The position numbers and the translations under genes were made by a program. From the NCBI GenBank assembly GCA_002077045.2, contig KZ111157.1, positions 124,001-188,000 on the forward strand: a stretch of DNA of 64,000 nucleotides, in the 5' to 3' direction. The stretch's first letter is position 1. Each line of letters opens with the position of its first letter. Positions 50,848-60,469 of this stretch are shown here, in pieces. Origin of the DNA: Rachicladosporium sp. CCFEE 5018. Lineage: Eukaryota > Ascomycota > Dothideomycetes > Cladosporiales > Cladosporiaceae. The notes beneath the pieces are model-generated. The model was not told the DNA's origin. It saw only the letters and a program-made list of their open reading frames with translations, and searched no databases.

Positions 50848-52176
50848 TCATTCCAGCAAGCTCGCCTGATTGGCGTACAGCACATCCACCACCGATCCCA
50901 TCTTCTCGATCGTGCCTAGGGCGCTATCGTACCCCTTATCTCTCTCAGTCTCGTCGAACACATCTAGGACACCGCTCCCCTGGTCCAGCACGCCGATAAT
51001 CACCCGGTCCAGGATCATCTGACTGAGCTTCCGCTCGACCTGCTCAACATCCAGACCAACCATCTCAGCCACATGACTGATCTCGACTCTGCTGAACGGC
51101 TCAATGACTTTGATCAGGTTCTGCTCGAGCATGGAGTCGTATAGTCGTCGGAGATGTGAGGCAATGAAACGGTCGCTACCGAGCTCATATCTGTAGGCAT
51201 GTAGTGCAGACTCGTATTCCTCCAGGCTGCGGTTCTGATGTGCGCGGCCGATGGCTTTGATCGCGTCGAGGTTCTTGCCAGCGTACTTGATGGCGTGCTT
51301 GGAGGTCATGAGGGAGTTGACGTCGTCGTTCAGGTTCAGCATGACCTTGCAGAGGAGCATGTACTGCAGCGCTGCGGTGGCTTTGAGGGTCTCGTCATGT
51401 GAGCTGTAGCCTTCCATTGCCTCAATGAAGTATGAGAAGGCTGTGTTGAAGTCTCCATCCTCAGCATGCAATTATCCGGACTGCATATCCAGCCCCGCCT
51501 GCAAGAGAGGAGGCGTATAAACACTCGCCGCGCTTGTTCGTGCTGATGTGAGCGCCGCTCGTCCCTTGGGTACATTGCCCAGCGCATGGTATACTTTCGA
51601 CTCCAGCAATTGCACCTCCACCAGAACCAGCTTGTCGTCTAACCTCTTCAGCTCCTTCAATAGCGTGTTGATCAAAGTGAGCGAATCATAGTAGCTCTGC
51701 TTCTGCATGTACAACCCAACCAACCGCACCTCCAGATTCTGCCGTAGGAAGCCCTGCCGTTGCGCGACGGCCCACTCGATGCATGACTTCGTGACTGCCA
51801 CCTGTGTGTCGACCGTGTTTGGTATGCCATGGAAGAGATCCAAGAGTTGCCTCACTGCATTCCAGCATGTCAGCAAAAATCAGCCCTGCCTTCCCATCTA
51901 GCTTCACTCACGCAGTTTGCTCGTCTTTGCCCTCGGGAAACTGCTCAGCGCATCTCTTGTCTGCTGTATCAAGTTCGCCAAGTCCTGTGTCCGCTTGTGA
52001 TCCCGGTACAGCTCCCCCAATCCTATGAGCGCGCTCTCGAAATCTCGAATCGCTTTGTCGTTGCTTCCGGGAGGTTGTGTGAGGATCTCTTGGTATATCT
52101 TCTCTGCTTTGGCGGGTTGGTCTTTGACGAGTGCCTTGGCTTCGGCGAGGCGCTTCGTTGTGTCTTCTTGGGCCAT
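50848..52176 (-). CDS. RPN6: 26S proteasome regulatory subunit Rpn6 with an in-frame TAA
   Basis: PCI-domain scaffold of the proteasome lid (PSMD11 in animals), essential in yeast. Two exons (52176-51912, 51854-50848; 57-nt intron) give 423 codons, the normal length. N-terminal TPR-like helices: AEKIYQEILTQPPGSNDKAI, IGLGELYRDHKRTQDLANLI, then LLRQLLDLFHGIPNTVDTQV, CIEWAVAQRQGFLRQNLEVR. The frame reaches LDMQSG, then TAA (51472-51474), then LHAEDGDFNTAFSYFIEAME and YMLLCKVMLNLNDDVNSLMT. The PCI end is VISHVAEMVGLDVEQVERKL-like (EISHVAEMVGLDVEQVERKL) and DRVIIGVLDQGSG. In known homologues this position between SG and LHA (or IHA) is an ordinary residue, and no GT-AG intron fits around it. The gene is otherwise perfectly conserved, which makes a true null of a single-copy essential gene unlikely. 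Confidence 0.85.
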
Positions 52177-52685
52177 GATTGCAAATTGAAATTTGATGGC
52201 CAGACGTAGGATTGGAAGATGCGCGCAATGAAAGATCCTGCGTGTAGAGGGGACGTATAGTGGGCGATCAGTAGTCGATGGACAGTGAGGTTTGGATCGT
52301 CAAACGACACGCACACGAGAGCTGCCTCGTTCGGGAAAGGCCAGCCTGACGCATGGACCAATAGCTGACATAAGGTTGATCTGCCATGATCGCATTGAAA
52401 TCCACTTTCACAGCACCTCGTTGTCCACACATCATTCAGTCGATATCTCGTGCCTTGCTCACAGCGTGAAGGCGCGTAGTGCACGCTCGTATGACAATGC
52501 ATCCGATACGCGCACTGACTCCTTCGTGTCCGTGCATCTGAAATGCGCAGCGTCCCTAAGCCTTGTCTTGCTCAGGAGCCAGGCTGAGTCGCATCTTGGA
52601 TCGCTACGTTCGCGTCGTCTTAACATCTGAGTCACACGGTAGACTAGGTACAGGATGTCTACCAGAACAGCTAGGCGACAAGAAA
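52177..52685. other. Intergenic between divergent genes
   Basis: Shared 5' region of RPN6 (minus) and HET gene 2 (plus). The HET frame is open upstream to 52563 but has no ATG there. No proteasome-type PACE motif was picked out. Confidence 0.4.
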
Positions 52686-54475
52686 ATGTGCGCTATGTAC
52701 AGACCTCTTGACCATTCGCGAAAGGAGATTCGCCTTCTGGTGGTTCAGCCTCGTCGGGACGATGAGCTCTTGCGCTGCTCCTTCGACTACGCTGTCCTGG
52801 CTTCACCCGAAAGGCCTCAGTACGAGACTATCAGCTACGTGTGGGCCGACGAAACCAAACGTGGGGACATCGAAGTCGACGGTACGCTCATCTCGGTTCC
52901 GCTATCAGCCCTTGTGGCTCTCCGGTGTATTCGTCGTCTGGACATAGAGCGTGTCGTCTGGATCGATGCTGTTTGTATCAATCAGGGCGACAACGACGAG
53001 CGCGGACTTCAGGTTGCCATGATGGCTGACATCTACATGGGAGGAATCTGCAATCTCGCCATTCTTGACGGAGACGAGTTTGGCCAGGGCGATTTGGCCG
53101 CTCGTGCTATCGAACAGATCAAAGAGCGTGCCCTTGAAGAATTCGGGGATGAAGACAAACTTAGCAACATGTGGGTGAACGAGTTACCCGAGAAGCTCCC
53201 ACCCCTGTCCATCGACATTACTCGGGACTCTGTGGACGTAGTATGTAGAATGCTTGAGGCTCCGTGGTTCAGGTAAGTTCCCATCTCAATTGCGCTGTCG
53301 CTAGCTTGACTTTGGCCCTTAGGCGACTTTGGATAGTGCAAGAAGCGGCGCTGCCATCACGCACTCTAGTCCACTTCGGAGGAGCGCAGATTGACCTCCT
53401 ACATATCAATCAGATGATGGTCTATCTCATGCTAGATCCGTACCGAGATCGAGGTGTATGCCAGAAAATTATGGACACCTCAAACTTGACCAACCTGCGA
53501 GAGATTGCATATCTATGCCGCTATCCCCCTGATATGCTCATATACATGGATGAGTTACTGGACACTGCCTCATCTTTCGACGTCAAAGACGCGCGGGACA
53601 GAGTGTATGGTATGCTCGGCCTGTTCCGGCGAGGACGTGATTTGCCAGAGCTGCCTCAATTTCTGGTACCAGACTATACGAAGGATCCCAACATTGTGAT
53701 ACGGGACGCGACTCGCTTTGCAATCGTCAGCAAATGCTATATGGACGTACTATGGCGCACGCAGCGTCGCATGGTAGATGGAATAAATGTGGAAAAGCCT
53801 TCATGGGTGCCCTCCCTCAGACAACCATACCGTGAGGGCGAATTATGTCGAAACTTTTCGTGGGACAATGCAGCACATGGCGCGGGACACTTTAGAGCCG
53901 AGCTGGCACCATTCTCGTCGGTTCTTGGAGATGGGATCCTGACCGTCAAGGGCCTCGCTCTGGACACGGTTTGTGCCCGAACACGACCTGTCAATGACCT
54001 AGATACCGCTCGACAATTGCGTCACTTCCTGGACAGTGCTGTGGCTCTCTCAACGCAGCCGCCGTGTCCATCAAACACACCACTGCAAGATCTCGAAAGT
54101 ACTCTGATCGCGGGTGTACATGCGGCGACGCATGGTCATGCTCCTCTCGAGACGCTATTGGCCTGGACTCGTGAGAAAGGAGAGGCAGCACAGCCTATGC
54201 CATATATAACTGATGTCTACAACTACCAACAAAGTCGGTGCTTCTTCACAACCTTTACCGGACGCATTGGCATTGGTCCTGACTACTTGGCGGAGGGCGA
54301 CACTATCGCCGTGCTGACGGGCATTGAGTGGCCTCTTGCTTTGCGCCGCATTGACGACGAGACAGAGCTGTACATCCTCCTTGGGCCGTGCTACGTGCAT
54401 GGCGTGATGCAGGGCGAAGCTGTCGCCAAACATGACGAAGAGGGACTGCTGTGGAGGTGGTTCCACCTGGTTTGA
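52686..54475 (+). CDS. HET-domain protein 2
   Basis: Paralogue of HET protein 1. Two exons (52686-53272 and 53323-54475) give about 579 aa. The intron is at exactly the same place, between PWFR and RLWIVQEA. Domain blocks: YRPLDHSRKEIRLLVVQ, QYETISYVWADETK, VVWIDAVCINQGDNDERGLQ, APWFR-RLWIVQEAALPS. Downstream: DVKDARDRVYGMLGLFRRGR, SWVPSLRQPY, LDTVCARTRPVNDLD, RCFFTTFTGRIGIGPDYLAE and GDTIAVLTGIEWPLALRR. The start at 52686 is the first ATG in frame. By eye about 35-40 percent of residues match HET protein 1 in the HET domain. No other domain is visible. The strand is opposite to HET 1, so the two read away from the NIF3-perilipin-RPN6 block between them. Confidence 0.87.
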
Positions 54476-55089
54476 TGCTTGGATTCGCGGACATAACGTG
54501 GGATGCCTGCTTACGCAGAATCTGCCTGCCTTGGACTCAAGCCTCACCTTGACTTCGAGATGCTTACTTGAAATCTTAAGCCATGGTGACATTTCAGAAA
54601 TTTCCTTCATTGCACGTCGCTCGGTCTTGTACCTGCTGAGTTCCAAGGATGTTTAGGCCGCAGTAATATGGCGTCGTCAACTGCCACATTGGCACGGGGC
54701 TCGCAGCTACGAGCGATGTTGAGTGCAACTCGCTGTGCATCTCATACCCATACTCGGACGACCCTACAAGCAATTCCTCTGTCTAGAATGTGGTGCTACT
54801 GCAAGAGAAAGATACGTCCGAGTCCACTGGGTAATGGCACTTGCTCAGCGAAATAATTGATTGATCATTGTCATTGACTTATTAGGTTCTGTATCTGCTA
54901 TATGCACAATTACTTGACTACACAATCTGAGATTCCAGATCTCATTCATCCAGGTTTTGCCGGTACGGTCTGCCCGATCCCTGAAGCAAAGGTACGCCAC
55001 TCCATTGCAAGCCCCATCAAAGTCCAGCAGGCCGTCTCGAACGCCGCAGCCTTGTCGTACAAAATTCGACCGAATCTCCCGTCATGTAT
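54476..55089. other. Intergenic, convergent 3' ends
   Basis: Lies between the stops of HET gene 2 and the NRPS-like gene. Nothing is recognised. Confidence 0.5.
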
Positions 55090-58000
55090 TTAACATCCCC
55101 CCAAGACCTCACCCACACTCCGGTCCCAGCTCTCCCTCTTGCCCATCTCACCCACTAACTTCGCCAAAAGACTAATCGCAACCTCCGCCTCGCCAACAGT
55201 AAGGTGCTCCGCATCCCACGTGAAGCTCAAAGCCACGCTCTTCTTGTCTTCCGCCAAGAAGCCCGTAATGGTCAGGCCATTGTCCATCCTCGTAAGCATC
55301 TGCAGCATCTTCAGCCCTTGAGGATGCGACTGCGCTGTCGGAGCCGTTGGAAGCCAATTGAACGATTGCCGTCGGATGAGCGACAGAATCGAATCTGCGT
55401 CGCGTTCACGAGCGGCGTATGAGCGAGTGTCTGTCTCACTCAGAGGAGTGCGGAGGGTGTCAATGACTCGGAGGATTGGCGCGTGGGCGAAGGCTGAGTT
55501 TTGGGTCTCGCCTGCTGTGACTGATTGCATGAAAGACATCAAAGATTGGTGATGTGGTACTGGCACGCGGTCAAGAACGTATTCTACTGTGCAGCCGGAG
55601 ACGTCCAGAGGGTTGCCTGTGTATGCTTCCCGTTCTAGTGGTGTGTAGTCTGATTGGAAGGGCCAGGTGCGTGCTGCGTTCAGGGTGCCGAAGATGGCTT
55701 CAGATGAGCGCGTGAGCTTCACGTTCAGCAGCGCGATGGCTGCTTTCACAAGCATGAAGATTGGCACGTCGTGGTCTGCTTTTAGCAGTGAGAGGTCCTG
55801 GATTGGTACCATTCGTCGAATGCCCCTCTGCGCGATGCGCTTTGTCTCCAGAGAGACTTTGCGCTCGTGTGGGCGGGACTTGCGACCATCATGGCGTTGC
55901 CAGATCATGTCCTCGCCCTTGAAGAACTCAGGCGCGCGCTGAGTGGGCCAGTATGTCGTTTCCTGAACGGAACCGATGCCAGACAGCTTCTGGGTCCAGT
56001 AATCCACGCCATTGCTCGCTTCTACGCCATTTCGGTGCGAGTTGTAAGCAGTGGCGTACTCGTGGAAGGACGCATGAGGTACGAGCTCGCCGGAACCAGT
56101 GAGGATCGTCACGATATCGTCAAGCCACAGTGCTGTCATGCTCATGTCACAGATGGCGTGCGAAGCCACGACCACCAAGCCAGACGTTCCATCAGCTATG
56201 CTAGCAATGTGCACTCGGAACATTGGTCCGCCCATTGATGCATTGTCAAGCACTGGGTCGTTGAGCAGCAGCTGGTCAAGCTCCTCTTTCGTCGCGATGT
56301 TGTGTCCGGACGTGACAGCAGCGTTGTACCACGATTCGTTCGCTCGCACTGTCACAAGCAGCGAAGCATCGTCGTTAGTTTTCACAGCCATGGATCGTAA
56401 TGTAGGATGATACTCGAGCATCTGCCGGACCGCACCCTCCAGCTTCATGGCATTCACCGAAGCGTGATAGCTCCACCGTAGGTTCCAGGATTGCGGCCTA
56501 CACTTGTGCGCGAAGATCGAGTCCCAGTCGGGCAGAGGCGTCACGTCCTCGACATCCTCCCATGACAGCCACTCGCGAGCTAGAGCACTCGAGACTTGCG
56601 ACTTGGTGCTGCCGTACAGCTCTTCGTCCCCATTTGCGTGGGGCACATCCCTCAGTGCTGGTGGACCCTTTCTCCTCGGCTTCGCAGTTGCAGTGCCAAT
56701 TGCCACCTTAGAGTCAATGAGATCTGCTTGGTCCTGGATGCGATCGCAGTTCTTGAAATCTTCGACTGTAACGTCCTTTTTCAGCTCCTTCTTGACAGAG
56801 CTCGAAAGCTGCATCATCATAAGCGAGTCTGCGAAGGAAATCAATGTCGACTCGGGCGTGAGACTATCCGCGCCGCTGATCCTCTTCCAGATCGTGAGTA
56901 GTGATTGCACAGTAGGGGCGCTGCTGTTGACTGCCGGTCCTTCCGTCGCCTTCAGATACTCTCTAACAACCACTGCAAGGTCGACCTTGCGGATCTTGCC
57001 TGCTGCAGTCTTTGGGAAGTCTTCAAGCTTGAGATCGGTCTTCAGATTCAGGACCATCTTCGGAGCAAATGCTGGCCCTAGCGCTTGCGATGCCATATCC
57101 TTGAGCACACTCGAAGGCGTCACTTTGTCACCCATGGTCTGGATGACCGCTATCGGCACCTCTCCAGCCATCTCGTCTGGCGCGCCGACAACTTGAGCAA
57201 TATATACACCCTCAGCTTTCTGCAGAAGTGCCTCAATACTTGCCGGCGAGATGTTCTCGCCACCACGAATGATGATGTCCTTGTAGCGACCGCAGATCCG
57301 CACAGCACCATCATCGTCCATGATAGCCTGATCACCGGAGATGATCCAGTTCGCGCCCTCTGAGTCGACGTAGAAGCTGTCCTGGTTGACAGTGGGGTCC
57401 ATGTACTCTGTGATGACCTGCACACCGCCGTTGTGCAGCTCGCCAGCCTGTCCACGTGGGATCGGCGTAGTTCCTCCAGGCTCGCAGATCTTCACGCGGG
57501 CGCCTCTGCTTGGTCGCCCGTTCATGACTTCGCCGTTTCGCAGCACGGAGCCTTCGGCAGTTGGCCAGCAGAGAGTAGTAGGAGACTCGGTCATACCATA
57601 GCTAGTGCCAGCTGGTACATGGAGTGCAGCCTCGCAAGACTCGACGACACTTGGCAGAACACCAGCTCCACTGATGTCGATGCTCATGAGACTGCTAATA
57701 TCGGTTTTGGCAAATGCGGGATGCACGAGAATGGCTTGTGCGGTTGTGGGTACTAAGCTCATGTGCGTGGCACAGTACTTCTCGATACACTCCAGAGAGG
57801 CCTGTGCCTCGAAAGACTCGGACGGGATAACGATTGTGCCACCAACTAGGAAGAAACCCAGTACCCAACCGATGCCGTACGAGTGGAAGTTCGGCAGGTG
57901 TTGGATGAAGCGATGTCCAGGTCCAATGTTTCGTGGCTCGATGTATGCAAGAGCTGCATTTGCCGTCACTGCGCTAGAGATGGCGCATGGCTTCGGTAGT

Positions 58001-58647
58001 GAGGTAGTACCGCTGGTGAACAGTATAACAGCGGTCTCACTAGGATCAGTGGGCGTAGGCGTGTCAGGTGGCGTGAGCTCTCCCATCATGATATCGCCCA
58101 GTACTTGCCAGTCGTACGTGACATTGGCGTCCGAGTGAGCCAAGATGAGCTTGATCGGGATGTCTTCTATGACATGCTCGTTCAGGCTCACCTCCAGTTG
58201 GCTGGCAATTGTCGTGTCGAACGCCACAATGGCACCAGGCTGGACTAGCTTGATCATGTGTGCGACCTCCTCGGATCGGGTGGCTGATTTCGGATTGATT
58301 GGAACCAGTGGGGAGTGCAGGTATGCTGCGGCGAAGAATAGCAGTGACCACTCGGCCTGATTGTTGACTAGACATGCTATTGGCCGTCGATTGATTGGTG
58401 CCATGCGGTTTAGTGTCGTAGCCAGCCTTCGTGCACCTCGGTCGAGGTCTGCAAAGGTCCATTCCAGAGCAGCGCCCTCGACCTGCTTGCTGCCAACCCA
58501 CCGAAAGGACGTGGGCTTCTGGTGATATGAGATGAGGGCGGTGCCATGGGGATTTGCCAGAACGGCATCCTGCCAGATCGTGAGATGTGAGAGCTTGGAG
58601 ACATCGATCTCGCGACCAGCAGCTTCGGAAAGCATCACGCTGGACAT
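55090..58647 (-). CDS. NRPS-like enzyme, A-T-C architecture
   Basis: One intact open frame of 1,185 aa. Residues about 20-560 are an adenylation domain: A3 core FTSGTTSLPKP (210-220, where the usual Gly-x-Pro-Lys-Gly is altered), A5 GTSYGMTESP (347-356), ISGDQAIMDDDG and ICGRYKDIIIRGGENI (A7-A8), and the catalytic lysine in KTAAGKIRK (Lys551). A carrier domain follows, with a loop-like FADSLMMMQL; Ser608 is the likely phosphopantetheine site, though the usual GG before it is FA. The last 480 residues look like a condensation domain, with ASHAICDMS (His830, Asp834) in place of HHxxxDG, so one histidine is replaced. The product is unknown. A stand-alone A-T-C enzyme could join an activated acid to an amine or alcohol. 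The gene is intact and intron-free. An MFS transporter gene lies 1.8 kb away. Confidence 0.82.
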   Translation of the reverse strand: MSSVMLSEAAGREIDVSKLSHLTIWQDAVLANPHGTALISYHQKPTSFRWVGSKQVEGAALEWTFADLDRGARRLATTLNRMAPINRRPIACLVNNQAEWSLLFFAAAYLHSPLVPINPKSATRSEEVAHMIKLVQPGAIVAFDTTIASQLEVSLNEHVIEDIPIKLILAHSDANVTYDWQVLGDIMMGELTPPDTPTPTDPSETAVILFTSGTTSLPKPCAISSAVTANAALAYIEPRNIGPGHRFIQHLPNFHSYGIGWVLGFFLVGGTIVIPSESFEAQASLECIEKYCATHMSLVPTTAQAILVHPAFAKTDISSLMSIDISGAGVLPSVVESCEAALHVPAGTSYGMTESPTTLCWPTAEGSVLRNGEVMNGRPSRGARVKICEPGGTTPIPRGQAGELHNGGVQVITEYMDPTVNQDSFYVDSEGANWIISGDQAIMDDDGAVRICGRYKDIIIRGGENISPASIEALLQKAEGVYIAQVVGAPDEMAGEVPIAVIQTMGDKVTPSSVLKDMASQALGPAFAPKMVLNLKTDLKLEDFPKTAAGKIRKVDLAVVVREYLKATEGPAVNSSAPTVQSLLTIWKRISGADSLTPESTLISFADSLMMMQLSSSVKKELKKDVTVEDFKNCDRIQDQADLIDSKVAIGTATAKPRRKGPPALRDVPHANGDEELYGSTKSQVSSALAREWLSWEDVEDVTPLPDWDSIFAHKCRPQSWNLRWSYHASVNAMKLEGAVRQMLEYHPTLRSMAVKTNDDASLLVTVRANESWYNAAVTSGHNIATKEELDQLLLNDPVLDNASMGGPMFRVHIASIADGTSGLVVVASHAICDMSMTALWLDDIVTILTGSGELVPHASFHEYATAYNSHRNGVEASNGVDYWTQKLSGIGSVQETTYWPTQRAPEFFKGEDMIWQRHDGRKSRPHERKVSLETKRIAQRGIRRMVPIQDLSLLKADHDVPIFMLVKAAIALLNVKLTRSSEAIFGTLNAARTWPFQSDYTPLEREAYTGNPLDVSGCTVEYVLDRVPVPHHQSLMSFMQSVTAGETQNSAFAHAPILRVIDTLRTPLSETDTRSYAARERDADSILSLIRRQSFNWLPTAPTAQSHPQGLKMLQMLTRMDNGLTITGFLAEDKKSVALSFTWDAEHLTVGEAEVAISLLAKLVGEMGKRESWDRSVGEVLGGC

Positions 58648-60469
58648 CTTTTGGCTAGATTAATACTGAAGAATTGACATAGAAGAAACGCGTGAAGACA
58701 AGATGGAAACGACAGTGAAGTGCACAAGGGTAGAGATGATAATCCCTAGGTAGTGACACGGGTACAGGTCGATACGAACGTAATATTAGTACACTCTACA
58801 CTATCGCTTTGGCGATCAGGGATGTAGGCGGATAGGGGATGGCAGCCGTTGAGAGAAGATCGGGACGCAGTTGTCAGAGGGCGGTAGGGGCGCCGGTCTG
58901 CTGTGATTGGCAGGTACGCGCGAAACTTCATCAAAGCTTCAACTTGACGACACTGCCAAGCAGGGTGCCGGATTGGTTTAGGAGGAGCCAGCACCGCGGT
59001 CCACATCGTCAGCCCAACACGGCGGTATTGCTGTGACGGAGAATAATTTCTTGTTGCCTTCACATTGTGATGACGGCCATGTTCCCGCGGCAGACCAACG
59101 CGACCTGGCGTGACGGACCCAACCCGACACACAGCCACGGTTTGACTTCGCCCGCCGTTGTGGCGCCTCGTGTTTCGTTCTGTGGGGTAAAAGTACGAGG
59201 TCCGTGACGCGACGGTGGCTGCTCGGCAGATCAAGCGACAAGGCGGCCAGTGAACCAGGCACCCCTACCACTATTGGCCGTAGGCAATGGTCTCCTGCGC
59301 GAGTCACTGAACGACTGCGTCCCGCCGAATACATCATAGGCAACGACGCCGGTGCAACTGGGGCGCAACGCCTCAACGTATGCGGGCGTATGTTGTGAGA
59401 ACTCTCGAGATCCATCGTTGCCTCGCAGCGATAAGGTGAATGCACACGGGCACAGACGTTGACGGGCAAAACTCATTGCTGCAGGTACCCGCTCACACCC
59501 GCCTTCTACCGGCACTCACGATGCGGACGTGCCTCCTTCCGTTTGCTTGGCTGAAGGCTATTGAGTTTTACCCCTGAGGGTGGCGTCAGTTGACAGGTTC
59601 TTCGTTATTGCGATATTGAGATCAACGGGCTCAAGAGCCGGCGATGAGCATCGTCAGCATCAATCCAGGCGCGTATACTGTCCCGCGACACGATGCTGGC
59701 TCTCATCCATGTGTTGTGTCTCGAAGAGGCAGCACGACACGGTCACACGAACCTCTGCCGCCTTCGTCAGGAACAGGAAACACGAAGCAGGGATCACGAC
59801 GATCAGCTAACCGTTTTTACCAAGCTAAAGATACATCACTCCCGTGTCACAAGTCTTTCCCACAAGCGATTCTTCCCCTGTCGCGTCTCCTCGCGCGCGC
59901 GTCGACAACTGTAGATTGCTGTATGTATACTACTGCGCAGCAATACTAATGACATGCCCATCCGCACGTCAGCCTTGTCAATACTATAGTGCCGATAAGC
60001 GCCCCCTCGATTATTGACGTCGTGCACAGGATTTGCTCTAGCGGAGCACTGATACCCACTTACACGATCGTGCATTGCTTGGACGCCGTGTCCGTTGAAG
60101 TTCCGGAGGGGGGCCTTGGTACTGTGCAGAACCGCATCTTTGGGTTGCCTTTTCGCCCGATCGCAGTACTCCACCACACCTCTGTACTGCGATCACCACG
60201 CTCTTATCGCGTGTCTCCCGGACCCTACTGCGATAGCTCACGCTGCTATCCGGCTCCACGTCACCGGCATTGCTGTGAACCACATGTCCGAGTGCGACAT
60301 TCGACGTTCAGGAACTCCCCGACTGGCCACCACGCGTAGCCCGAGCAACTCCACCACAGCTGTTCGCTGCATCTCAGCAAATTCACAGGCTGCATCCCAG
60401 AAGTCACGTTGAAGCGGGTCAAGGTACAGCGCGCAATCTACGCGCCACTCTACGACCCGCAGATCTAAT
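58648..60469. other. 1.8-kb gene-free region between divergent genes
   Basis: Shared 5' region of the NRPS-like gene (minus) and the MFS gene (plus). The frames here (for example minus 58978-59469, plus 59989-60339) overlap each other and show no conserved look. It may hold the promoters of both genes. Confidence 0.45.

Noticed and set aside
5438..51474. Reassigned stop codon as the cause of the in-frame stops
   Set aside because: TAA, TAG and TGA all occur as internal stops, and all three also end intact genes here. No single reassignment explains this.
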